This document shows, piece after piece, positions 42,401-51,137 of a stretch of 64,000 nt of DNA (the first letter of the stretch is position 1; each line of letters starts with the position of its first letter). The position numbers and the translations under genes were made by a program. Origin of the DNA: Aliarcobacter sp017996075 (GTDB taxonomy: Bacteria; Campylobacterota; Campylobacteria; Campylobacterales; Arcobacteraceae); NCBI RefSeq assembly GCF_051062515.1, contig NZ_JAMXEK010000002.1. One strand, written 5' to 3'. A model generated the notes under the pieces. It worked only from the letters and a program-made list of their open reading frames with translations, made no database searches and was not told the DNA's origin.

Positions 42401-44026
42401 TCAATCATATCTGTGAAGTCTTAAGTCACAACAGTGAGTTGCCTCTTCTACTAATAATCTTCCAATTTCAGCATGTGCATGAACAAATTTTTTAATTTTT
42501 AAATCATTTAAAATATGTCTTTCTTCTAATGATTCATATTTTAAAATAATATTTGCATCTGGACAATATTTTAATATGGCATCACAAATAAGTATTTTTT
42601 CATGTGTTTCATTAATAGTTATTATAATACTTGAACTATCTTCCACTTTTAAAGCTTCTAAAACTGATTTTTTATCTAAGTGACCAAAATATGCTTTATA
42701 ACCCATTTTTGTTGCAACTTGAATTTGTCTAATATCATTTGAAACAATTACAAAAGGCATATTTCTATCTGATAAATCTCTAGCAACAACTCTTCCTAAA
42801 ATTGAAAACCCACAAATAATAATATGATTACTATCTTCAATAGGCTCTAAATTTTCTGATTGATAAATATCAGCTGAAATTAGATCTGATATTTTATATA
42901 TATTGTTTAATAAAAATGGTGTCAAAATCATTGACATAACAGAAATCAAAACCAAAAAATTTGCAGTTTCAACAGGAACTACATTTTGACTTGAAGCAAG
43001 AGTTAAAATAGCAAAAGAGAACTCACCAACTTGACAAAGTGCAATTGCTGATTTTACAGATGTATTTTTATCTGATTTTCTCCTAATAATTAAAAATACA
43101 ACCAATGCTTTTATTATCATTATTAATAAAAATAGACCTATTACAATATGAATATTATTTAAAAAGTATAAAATATCTATTTTTGTTCCAACTGTAAAGA
43201 AGAATGTTCCTAAAAGTAAATCTTTGAAATTTGAAATATCTGATTCAACTTTTATTCTAAATTTTGTATCAGCAATAATCATTCCAGCTAAAAAAGCACC
43301 TAAAGAGTATGTAAATCCTAAATATTCAGCCAATAAAGATGCACCAATAACTATTGAAAAAACAGCCCCAATAAATAGCTCTTCAAGCCTTGTATTTGAT
43401 GAAAATTGAAGCAACCAATCTATTATTCTTTTTCCAAAAAAGAACATAAATATTGTAATAACAGCAGCTGATACAAAAGTATTCCAAATTACTTCTCCTA
43501 TAGATAAATTATCATTTGTTAGAAATGAAATCAAAAGTAAAATTGGAATAACTGCTAAATCTTGATAGATTAAAATAGCTGTTGTTCTTTCACCATAAGG
43601 AGTATAAATATCTTTTGAAGATTTTAAATAAGGTAAAACAATAGCCGTTGAAGATAAAGAGAATGCAAAAGCAATTATTATTGAAACTTCTATTGACAAA
43701 TCAAAAATAAAGTGAGTAACAGCAAAAATAAGCAATGCGCTAATATGAACTTGTAAAAAACCATTTAATAAAAGAATCTCTTTCATCTTTCTAATCTTAT
43801 CAAAGCTTATTTCAAGCCCTATTGTAAACATTAGAAAAACTATTCCAAATTCTGCTATTGCATCTAATGATGCTATATTAGCACCTTTAAAATGAAATCC
43901 ATAAGATATTATAATTCCAGTTAATATATAACCTATAATTTGTGAAATACCTAGTTTTTTTAAAATTATATTTAAGACAGTTGCTAGAAAAATTGCCATA
44001 AATAGAGTAAATAAGAAGTGTTCCAT
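42401..44026 (-). CDS. Kef-type CPA2 monovalent cation:proton antiporter
   Basis: This 541-aa protein has a 12-13 span antiporter domain (about 1-380) and a C-terminal RCK/TrkA-N regulatory domain (about 395-541). Visible features are FGIVFLMFTIGLEISFDKI, AFSLSSTAIVLPYL, YQDLAVIPILLL and AFLAGMIIADT for the transporter. IIICGFSILGRVVARDL is the Rossmann motif for nucleotide. The C-terminus includes HAHAEIGRLLVEEATHCCD. The ion may be K+ or Na+, and the motifs do not settle this. It is monocistronic, between the binding protein and the methyltransferase. Confidence 0.87.
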   Translation of the reverse strand: MEHFLFTLFMAIFLATVLNIILKKLGISQIIGYILTGIIISYGFHFKGANIASLDAIAEFGIVFLMFTIGLEISFDKIRKMKEILLLNGFLQVHISALLIFAVTHFIFDLSIEVSIIIAFAFSLSSTAIVLPYLKSSKDIYTPYGERTTAILIYQDLAVIPILLLISFLTNDNLSIGEVIWNTFVSAAVITIFMFFFGKRIIDWLLQFSSNTRLEELFIGAVFSIVIGASLLAEYLGFTYSLGAFLAGMIIADTKFRIKVESDISNFKDLLLGTFFFTVGTKIDILYFLNNIHIVIGLFLLIMIIKALVVFLIIRRKSDKNTSVKSAIALCQVGEFSFAILTLASSQNVVPVETANFLVLISVMSMILTPFLLNNIYKISDLISADIYQSENLEPIEDSNHIIICGFSILGRVVARDLSDRNMPFVIVSNDIRQIQVATKMGYKAYFGHLDKKSVLEALKVEDSSSIIITINETHEKILICDAILKYCPDANIILKYESLEERHILNDLKIKKFVHAHAEIGRLLVEEATHCCDLRLHRYD

Positions 44027-44059
44027 TGTGATTTCTTTCTTTAAAAATGTTGGATTATA

Positions 44060-44968
44060 TCAGTTTTTTTTTAAAAAAATTAGATTTTTAAGAGCTTTTT
44101 CTTCACTTTCTACTAAAAATTCATCTACATTTTCTAATTTTTCTAAAAACTCGAAATTTGGTGCCTCTTTCTTAAATATATCTATTAAAAAATTACTACT
44201 TAAAAATGGGTCATTTAAACAAGCTAAAACTACTCCACCAATTGGTAATATAAAATCAAGTTTTTTGATAATCTTAATATAATCACTAGTAGCAACAAAT
44301 GAACCTTTTTGAAAAGATGGAGGATCAATTATAACAATATCATAAGGTGACATTTTTTTGATTTTACCAAACGATTTTAAAATATTATATGGTAAAAATT
44401 TTACATTTTTTGTATCTAAATGATTTAGATGATGATTTATTCTTCCAATAGATAAACTAGCTTTTGACATATCAATATTTACTACACTTGAAGCTTTACC
44501 ACTAATACAAACTACACTAAAAGCACAAGTATATGAGAAAAGATTTAAAACATTTTTATCTTTGCAAATAGATTTTATATACTCTCTACCTTTTTTCATA
44601 TCTAAAAACAGTCCGATATTTCGATTTTTAAAATCTATTTTATATTTTAAGTTATTTTCGTACACAAAAAAATCTTCTACAATCTCTCCATAAATAACTT
44701 CATAAAAATCTTTTTCTTTATATTTTCTTTGAATAATAAAATTCTCAAAATCACTATTTTTTGAGATAATCTCTAAAATTCTTATAATCTCTTTTTCATC
44801 AAAACTCTCTTCAAAAAAAGTTGCAAAAAGTGTATTATCAAAACTATCAACAGTTAAATATGAAAAATTATCATAAAAGTTTCCACGACCATGAAAAACT
44901 CTTTTTACTTCAATTGTTTTTTTTTCTAAATTTTTTTCTATAATATTTTTTAAATCTTCTATAATCAT
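44060..44968 (-). CDS. Class I SAM-dependent rRNA methyltransferase (RlmI/RlmK-like)
   Basis: This 302-aa protein has a Rossmann methyltransferase domain in its second half: NVLNLFSYTCAFSVVCISGKASSVVNIDMSKAS (SAM motif I and the acidic loop) and YDIVIIDPPSFQKGSF, the catalytic DPPSF motif of the RlmI/RlmK group, which makes m5C or m7G in 23S rRNA. The N-terminal ~120 residues resemble the central RNA-binding part of those proteins. The PUA domain of E. coli RlmI is absent, so the site of modification is uncertain. It is 33 bases from the antiporter gene start. Confidence 0.8.
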   Translation of the reverse strand: MIIEDLKNIIEKNLEKKTIEVKRVFHGRGNFYDNFSYLTVDSFDNTLFATFFEESFDEKEIIRILEIISKNSDFENFIIQRKYKEKDFYEVIYGEIVEDFFVYENNLKYKIDFKNRNIGLFLDMKKGREYIKSICKDKNVLNLFSYTCAFSVVCISGKASSVVNIDMSKASLSIGRINHHLNHLDTKNVKFLPYNILKSFGKIKKMSPYDIVIIDPPSFQKGSFVATSDYIKIIKKLDFILPIGGVVLACLNDPFLSSNFLIDIFKKEAPNFEFLEKLENVDEFLVESEEKALKNLIFLKKN

Positions 44969-45064
44969 TTAACCTCTATATTTAATATTTTAAAAATATT
45001 ATTGAAATTGTATTTTTTATTTTTATTACACTAAGAATTATATGTTTTATAATTTTCAAAAAGT

Positions 45065-45092
45065 AAAAAGTAAGCTATAAAGCTTACTTTTT
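45065..45092 (-). terminator. Rho-independent terminator of the acyltransferase gene
   Basis: AAAAAGTAAGCT and AGCTTACTTTTT form a perfect 12-bp stem with a 4-base loop (ATAA), 8 bases beyond the acyltransferase stop. The 3' arm ends in T's on either strand, so it may stop both directions. Confidence 0.8.
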
Positions 45093-45100
45093 ATATATTT

Positions 45101-46267
45101 TTATTTAGTAATTTTATCTACAAAATTACTAACAGGAGTTACTAACCTTTGAAGAAGCATACTAACTAAAATAAATGCAACCAACCAAGCAATTACAGCA
45201 GCCCAAGCTGGAAGATATACAAAGAAAATATCATATTTTGCCATAAGTGGCCAGTGAATTAAGTAAACTTCATAAGAGTAAACTCCATACATAGTTAAAA
45301 ACTTGCTATCTATTTTTTTAAGTATAAAAATAACTGTAAATGCTAGCATTATTACAATTGACATTAGTTGTTCTACAAAAAAACCTTGTCCTAAAATAGC
45401 AGTTAAAGAAGGCCAAGAACCAGCACCTGTTCTTTGTGATACATAAAACACAATAACAAACATAATAGCTATAACGATATATTTCATATCTTTAGAGTTG
45501 TCTCTGAAATCTTTAATATATTCTATAAATCTATTTTTTTCACCCTCTTTTACTTGTAAAAGCCAAGCTAAAATAATACCCATAGAAAAAGCGACTGTAT
45601 GAAGTCTATGAAGCCAGTTACTTCCTAAATCAAAGATATTAAAAGTTCCAATAATTGTAGCAATAACTGCTAATATAATTGCACTTAACCATGGTTTATC
45701 TTTAAAAAATACCAATGGATATAAAAGATAAAACATAATCATCCATGTAATATACCAAAACGGAGAGTTTACATCGCCAAAACCATCTGCTGTTGGGAAA
45801 AATCCTAACATAGATTTTATAATATATCCTACAGAATAAGTTTTATCCATAAATACAGCATCTGCGATAAACATAATAATTAAAGCAATCCAAAATGGAA
45901 TAAAGATTTTTATAACTCTTTTTTTATAAAAATCAACTGTCTTCATAGGTCTTTTAAGCATTCCAACTGTAAGACCAAATCCTGACATAAATAAGAACAA
46001 ATCAACTCCAACACCAGCAATTATAGAAAGTGGAAACAAAAAATCAGCATTTGTAACTTTCATATATGCAAAGTGAGCAAAAACAACTGTCAAAATTCCA
46101 AGACCTTTTAGCTCATTTGTAACAGATATTGGAAAAACATCACTATGAGTTGATTGTTTCAAAGTAGTAAACAAAACCAATATTGCAAAAGCAATAACAA
46201 CAAAAGTAGATAACTGAAGACTAGTAAATGATACAACATCATTTGCAAGCGTAATAGGACCCATCAT
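45101..46267 (-). CDS. Acyltransferase family 3 (OafA-like) membrane protein
   Basis: This 388-aa inner-membrane protein has about ten to eleven spans. The AT3 hallmarks are an N-terminal ELKGLGILTVVFAHFAYM (the catalytic-region histidine) and VDLFLFMSGFGLTVGMLKRPMKTVDFYKKRVIKIFIPFW, the FxxSGF...KR..RI.P pattern of this family. Members O-acetylate or otherwise acylate surface sugars, lipid A, peptidoglycan or exopolysaccharide. The target here is not known. The nearby beta-glucan synthase is one conceivable substrate source, but the genes are 6 kb apart. No Shine-Dalgarno is obvious. A TAGATAAAAT-type -10 box lies upstream. Confidence 0.85.
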   Translation of the reverse strand: MMGPITLANDVVSFTSLQLSTFVVIAFAILVLFTTLKQSTHSDVFPISVTNELKGLGILTVVFAHFAYMKVTNADFLFPLSIIAGVGVDLFLFMSGFGLTVGMLKRPMKTVDFYKKRVIKIFIPFWIALIIMFIADAVFMDKTYSVGYIIKSMLGFFPTADGFGDVNSPFWYITWMIMFYLLYPLVFFKDKPWLSAIILAVIATIIGTFNIFDLGSNWLHRLHTVAFSMGIILAWLLQVKEGEKNRFIEYIKDFRDNSKDMKYIVIAIMFVIVFYVSQRTGAGSWPSLTAILGQGFFVEQLMSIVIMLAFTVIFILKKIDSKFLTMYGVYSYEVYLIHWPLMAKYDIFFVYLPAWAAVIAWLVAFILVSMLLQRLVTPVSNFVDKITK

Positions 46268-46335
46268 TTTATAAATTCCCCCTAATAAATTTTAAATTAA
46301 CAAAAGATTTTAATACCTTTTTTAAAATTGTGCGG

Positions 46336-46341
46336 ATTTTA
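46336..46341 (-). promoter_or_regulatory. Probable -10 box of the acyltransferase gene
   Basis: On the minus strand the sequence reads TTAGATAAAATCCGC. The same 15 bases occur upstream of the aspartate aminotransferase gene (54744-54730), each time on the strand of the following gene. It lies about 70 bases before the start codon. Confidence 0.5.
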
Positions 46342-46474
46342 TCTAATCTTAAATTAATAAAAAGTTAATAAATTATTCTTTTTTTATAATTTTTTTGTTA
46401 TTATATTCTATAAAAAATATTTTAGTATAAACAAATTATCGAAAATATTCATTTCATTAATTAGGAGAGAGATT

Positions 46475-47662
46475 ATGGAAAAAATTATTTTTATATTTTT
46501 ATTATTTGTTTCAACACTTTTTGCAAATATCGGGAAAATAACACTTCTTGAGGGTGAAGCTTTTGTAAAAAGAGGTGAAGAAACACTTAGATTAAACATT
46601 AGTGATTCAATAAGCAATAATGACTTTATTGAGACAAAAACAAACTCAAAAGTAAAAATAACTTTTATAGATAATACTATCATTACAATAGGAAAAGAGT
46701 CAAGCTTAAAAATTGAAGATTATTTCTTTGATTCAAATAATAAAAACTCTGCAAAAACTGAATTAAGTGTTTCAAAAGGCGCTTTTCATGCAATTACAGG
46801 ACAAATTGGGAAAGTAAATCCAGAAAAATTTAAACTAAAAACTAAAAATGCAACTATTGGAATACGAGGAACAGAATTCTATGGAGATGAAAATAGGATA
46901 GTTTGTACACAAGGAAGAATTATTATATTGTCAAATGGAGTTTCAGTAGATGTTCCAGCAGGAAATTATATTAATATTTTTTCAAATCAAAAACCATCAG
47001 AAGTTTTATCACTTGAAAGTAATACTTTAGAAGATATTGAAGAAAGATTAAATACTAATAATCAAAGTGATAGTAGTAATGATATAGATAGTTTTAACAA
47101 TAGTCCAAGCTCACCTTTGGCTTTAGATGGAGTTCAATCAGATAATCAAGAAAATATAGATAATCAAAATTCTTGGGGGAATTGGAATCAAAATTTACAA
47201 GCTTTGCAAGATGAAAAAAATATTGCAACCATTAACAATAATATTAAAGATCAAACAAATACAACTTCAATATCCCCAGATATATTAACAGATCCCAACT
47301 ATATACAAGATCAAATTACTATAAATCAAAGATTATCATATAGTGGTACATTTTATGGAACTGATGTAACAGATTCTGGAAATATGAATATGAATATTTT
47401 TATGGGTGGTTCTCTTAGTGTATCAGGAAATTATGAATTTGGATACAAAGGTGAGACTTATAATGGTACATTATCATCTGTTGATATACCAGGATATGAT
47501 TCTAGTTTTAGAATTTTTGCTACAGGTAATCAACCTTCTAATGGTGATATTACGTTAGAAGGAAATTTTTATGGAAACAATATGGATAAGATGATAGGTG
47601 ATTTAAAAAATTTTGACAATACTAATCCCGATGCAATAGTAAATTTTAGTGCAACTAAATAG
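46475..47662 (+). CDS. FecR-domain periplasmic/surface protein
   Basis: This 395-aa protein has a signal peptide (about 1-18, ending TLFA) and a FecR domain (about 20-150). The domain shows GKITLLEGEAFVKRGEETLRL, FIETKTNSKVKITFIDNTIITIGKESSL and KNATIGIRGTEFYG, the typical FecR end. Unlike the sigma-regulator FecR it has no membrane span. Instead it continues into an Asn/Ser/Gln-rich linker (about 185-270) and a C-terminal domain of about 120 residues that looks beta-rich. TAGGAGAG precedes the ATG. The TPR/barrel gene follows after 11 bases, and the CHASE2 cyclase operon faces them. FecR proteins are often found beside CHASE2 cyclases. Confidence 0.83.
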   Translation: MEKIIFIFLLFVSTLFANIGKITLLEGEAFVKRGEETLRLNISDSISNNDFIETKTNSKVKITFIDNTIITIGKESSLKIEDYFFDSNNKNSAKTELSVSKGAFHAITGQIGKVNPEKFKLKTKNATIGIRGTEFYGDENRIVCTQGRIIILSNGVSVDVPAGNYINIFSNQKPSEVLSLESNTLEDIEERLNTNNQSDSSNDIDSFNNSPSSPLALDGVQSDNQENIDNQNSWGNWNQNLQALQDEKNIATINNNIKDQTNTTSISPDILTDPNYIQDQITINQRLSYSGTFYGTDVTDSGNMNMNIFMGGSLSVSGNYEFGYKGETYNGTLSSVDIPGYDSSFRIFATGNQPSNGDITLEGNFYGNNMDKMIGDLKNFDNTNPDAIVNFSATK

Positions 47663-47673
47663 TAAGGAATAAA

Positions 47674-48978
47674 ATGAAAAAATCTATTATATTATTAAAT
47701 TTTCTTCTTTTAAATTCTATATTTGCAAATCAAAACTACTCAAATGAGCATTTTGCTAAGGCTCTTGATAGTTACAATAATAGAGCATTTCAAGATAGTT
47801 ATTTGGTATTTAAAGAGTATTTAAAAAAAGAGAAATTAGATTCTAATCTAACATTCATTTTAGCAAGAAGTGCTTATGAAATAGGTAAATTTGAAGAGGC
47901 TGAAACTTTATATAAAGAGCTTTTAGAACAAACTCCAAATAATAGTAGAGTAAAACTTGAACTTGCACAAACATATTTTCAACAAAAAAAATATGAAGAA
48001 GCTGAAGCTTTATATCAAGATGTATTAAAAGACAATACTTTACCCATAAATGTTAGAAAAAATATAGAACTAACTTTAAACTCTTTAAATAAAAAGTCTC
48101 AAAGAAACTTTTTAAAAACAACTTTAAGTATTGGATATGGATATGATTCAAATACAGATAACAACTCAAATGATGATATTGTGCATTGGGGGAATATCCC
48201 TTTATCTATTCCAGATAAAAGAAGTGACCATGTTGCAGAGTATATTTTAGCTTTAAATCATACTTTTAAAATAAAAGATAATTTAACTATGGATAATAAA
48301 TTTGTAGGTTATATACAAAAGTTCAATAAAGACCATGATAATGATTTAAGCCTTGCAGTTTTTGGAACAGGACTTTCTTACTATACTCAAAAATCAAAAT
48401 CTTCTTTAGCTTTTGATTATAACTATGTTTGGTTAGATAATAGTACATATCTATTTAACTATATTATGACACCCTCTTTTGATTATCAAATAGATAAAGA
48501 CCTAATTTATAAAACAAAAGTAAAACTTATTAAAAAAGATTTTAAACAAACTGATTATGAGTTTAGAGATTCAATCTATTATGAACTTTCAAATAGTTTA
48601 GTTTTATTAACTGAAAAATTTGGTATGAATACTCTGTCTTTTGCTTTTGGAACAGATAATAAAGATAAAGGTAAAGCTTGGAATGTGGACTATAACTTTG
48701 CAAGTTTAAGATATGAGAATATGTACCCTCTTACTCAATCAACAATTCTTACAAGCGGAATTGAACTATATAAAGATAGATACAAAGTACAAGAAAAATT
48801 TCTGTATAACAATAAAAAAAGAGATGATAAAGTTATTCTTGATTTAGGTGTTTTACAATCTATAAATAAAAATCTCTCTTTAGGTGCAACTTTAAGATAT
48901 ATAAATAATGATTCAAATCAAAATATCTATGAATATGATAAATATGTTGTAAGAACAAATATTTATTACTCTTTCTAA
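47674..48978 (+). CDS. TPR + outer-membrane beta-barrel protein
   Basis: This 434-aa protein has a signal peptide (about 1-18). Three or so TPR repeats (about 25-145) follow, including AETLYKELLEQTPNNSRVKLELAQTYFQQKKYEEAEALY. The C-terminal ~290 residues alternate polar and hydrophobic residues and end YVVRTNIYYSF, a beta barrel with terminal Phe. The plan resembles Slam-type (DUF560) surface-assembly proteins, which move proteins to the cell surface, but the identification is by layout only. It starts 11 bases after the FecR-domain gene, so the two probably work together. Its last 4 bases overlap the cyclase gene on the other strand. Confidence 0.75.
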   Translation: MKKSIILLNFLLLNSIFANQNYSNEHFAKALDSYNNRAFQDSYLVFKEYLKKEKLDSNLTFILARSAYEIGKFEEAETLYKELLEQTPNNSRVKLELAQTYFQQKKYEEAEALYQDVLKDNTLPINVRKNIELTLNSLNKKSQRNFLKTTLSIGYGYDSNTDNNSNDDIVHWGNIPLSIPDKRSDHVAEYILALNHTFKIKDNLTMDNKFVGYIQKFNKDHDNDLSLAVFGTGLSYYTQKSKSSLAFDYNYVWLDNSTYLFNYIMTPSFDYQIDKDLIYKTKVKLIKKDFKQTDYEFRDSIYYELSNSLVLLTEKFGMNTLSFAFGTDNKDKGKAWNVDYNFASLRYENMYPLTQSTILTSGIELYKDRYKVQEKFLYNNKKRDDKVILDLGVLQSINKNLSLGATLRYINNDSNQNIYEYDKYVVRTNIYYSF

Positions 48979-51137
48979 GCTTTTGTTGTATGCAAATAAA
49001 CACCATCAAAATCTTTTGGTGGTGTTTGTATAAACTCTTCGCATCTTTTTATATAAATTTTATAAATATTTTTATTTGTTTTATTTTCTAGATTATCTAA
49101 TTTTCTAAAAAGTTCTAAAGCATCTAAAAATTTTGACTCTTTATAAAAATCAATTGCCTTATGATAATTTTCTAGTTCATTTTTTAAATCATCTTTAACT
49201 TCACCACTTCCTATTACTTGCCAAATTTCAACTGGCTGAGTTTTACCTTTTACTTTTACCAAATCTAAAAATCTAAATATATATTTTTCTTTTAATTTAT
49301 CTTTTGTAAAGTTTGTTATATTTAGCTTTGAACCATAATATTTACATAAAGATTCAACCCTTGAACCTAAATTTATAGCATCACCAATAACAGTATAATC
49401 ACTTCTTAAACTACTTCCCATCTCACCAACTATTACTTCACCACTATTTAGCCCTATTCCTATATCAATAGTTGGTAATTTATCTTTTTCAAATTTTCTA
49501 TTTAATTCATTTAAAGCCTCTAATTGCTCCAATGATGCTTTAACTGCAATATCTGCATGATTTTCTACATCAAGTGGTGCATTCCAATATGCCATAATAG
49601 CATCTCCAATAAACTTATCAATAGTTCCTTGATTTTTTATAATAATACTACTCATAGGTTCCATATAAGCATTTAAATACTCTATTAGTTCTTTTGCTTT
49701 TAGTTGTTCCGAAACTTGTGTAAAACCTCTAATATCACTAAAAAAGATTGTTATTTCTTTATTTTTTGCACTAAATTCATTATTATCTATATTTTTTAAA
49801 ATATCATCCATAACACTTTTTGATACTTTTGAAGCAAACTTATTTTTAATAGCTTTTTCTTGTTTTATATTATAGAAAAAATCAATTATGATAGAAAAAA
49901 CAAATGCCAAAATTATAGAAGAGAGTGGAAATATTATATTTAATACTAAACCATAAGAGAATAAAGCATGATACGAAAAAACTACATATATACTAAAAAA
50001 CAGTATAAAAATAAATGGTTTTAATAGAAAAGGTGTAACTGAAACTAAAAAGAATACAAAAAAAACAAGTACAAAAATTGATACTATATTTACACCATCA
50101 AGATAAGAGGCTTTTTGAATAAAATCACCTTGCAAAATATTATCAATTACATTTGCATGAACCTCTACTCCAGGAAATACATTTTCATAAGGAGTTGCCC
50201 TTAAATCATAAAGTCCTGTTGCACTTGTACCTAAAATAGCTATCTTTCCTTCTATATCTTCCACTTTGAAATTATTATTATAAATATCTTTTGCACTAAT
50301 ATATTTAAAACTTTTAGAAGGTCCACGATAATTTATAAATATTCTTCCAAATTTATCTGTAGGAATATAAAAATCTCCTAATTGAATATTTGAAACTCCA
50401 TTTTCATCATAGTTTACAAAAACTTTTTGAGTATCATTTAAAGCTCTTATAATTTCCAAAGCCAAAGATGGATATAAAGTATCATTATAAGAAATCAACA
50501 ATGGAACACTTCTTATAACTCCACTTTCATCTGGAATAATATTAAAAAAACCACTTGAATATGAATTTTCTTGTAATATTGGAAGATTTAAAGTAGTTCC
50601 AAAAGCTTGTATTAAATAGTTTGTATCACTATTTTTATTTTTTTCAATAAATATTGCAGGAATTTGAGGTGAGTTTTTACTCGAATTATTATCTTCTATA
50701 TCAAAGCTATATCCTAAAATTACAGGAGATGTTGAAATAACTTGAGCAAACTCAAAATCATAGTTTTCTAGCTCTTTTTTTATACCTAATTTTTTTGCTA
50801 TTAAAGATGGTGAAGTTCTATCTTCTTCAGCAAAAACAATATCCATTCCAACTACAGAAATATTTGAATTTGTTAAATTTTCTATAATTTTTGATAAAAT
50901 ATTTCTACTCCAAGGCCACTGTCCAAACTCTTTTATTGAACTATCATCAATATCTATAATTACAACATTATTTGAAGTTTTTGTTTCACCTTTGAAAATA
51001 AAATAAGAATCTCTAATTCTATTATCAAAAGAATCAAGAAGTGATGGAAAAAATATATAAAAAACTATTAAAAAACTAGAAATTAGAAAAGAAAAAAAAC
51101 TATATATTAAAAATTTTTTTATCTTGCTTTTAAACAT
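48975..51137 (-). CDS. CHASE2-domain class III adenylate cyclase
   Basis: This 720-aa membrane protein has an N-terminal span (about 9-30), a large extracytoplasmic CHASE2 domain (about 35-345), three closely spaced spans (about 350-420) and a class III cyclase domain. The metal-binding aspartates are D468 (FFSDIRGFT) and D512 (FIGDAIMAYW). K508 and D580 (SDYTVIGDAINLGSR) are the residues that select adenine, and N589 and R593 are the transition-state residues. All are present, so it should make cAMP. About 50 residues of helical tail follow the cyclase. The start overlaps the end of the phosphodiesterase gene by 8 bases on the same strand, which couples synthesis with hydrolysis. Confidence 0.9.
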   Translation of the reverse strand: MFKSKIKKFLIYSFFSFLISSFLIVFYIFFPSLLDSFDNRIRDSYFIFKGETKTSNNVVIIDIDDSSIKEFGQWPWSRNILSKIIENLTNSNISVVGMDIVFAEEDRTSPSLIAKKLGIKKELENYDFEFAQVISTSPVILGYSFDIEDNNSSKNSPQIPAIFIEKNKNSDTNYLIQAFGTTLNLPILQENSYSSGFFNIIPDESGVIRSVPLLISYNDTLYPSLALEIIRALNDTQKVFVNYDENGVSNIQLGDFYIPTDKFGRIFINYRGPSKSFKYISAKDIYNNNFKVEDIEGKIAILGTSATGLYDLRATPYENVFPGVEVHANVIDNILQGDFIQKASYLDGVNIVSIFVLVFFVFFLVSVTPFLLKPFIFILFFSIYVVFSYHALFSYGLVLNIIFPLSSIILAFVFSIIIDFFYNIKQEKAIKNKFASKVSKSVMDDILKNIDNNEFSAKNKEITIFFSDIRGFTQVSEQLKAKELIEYLNAYMEPMSSIIIKNQGTIDKFIGDAIMAYWNAPLDVENHADIAVKASLEQLEALNELNRKFEKDKLPTIDIGIGLNSGEVIVGEMGSSLRSDYTVIGDAINLGSRVESLCKYYGSKLNITNFTKDKLKEKYIFRFLDLVKVKGKTQPVEIWQVIGSGEVKDDLKNELENYHKAIDFYKESKFLDALELFRKLDNLENKTNKNIYKIYIKRCEEFIQTPPKDFDGVYLHTTKA

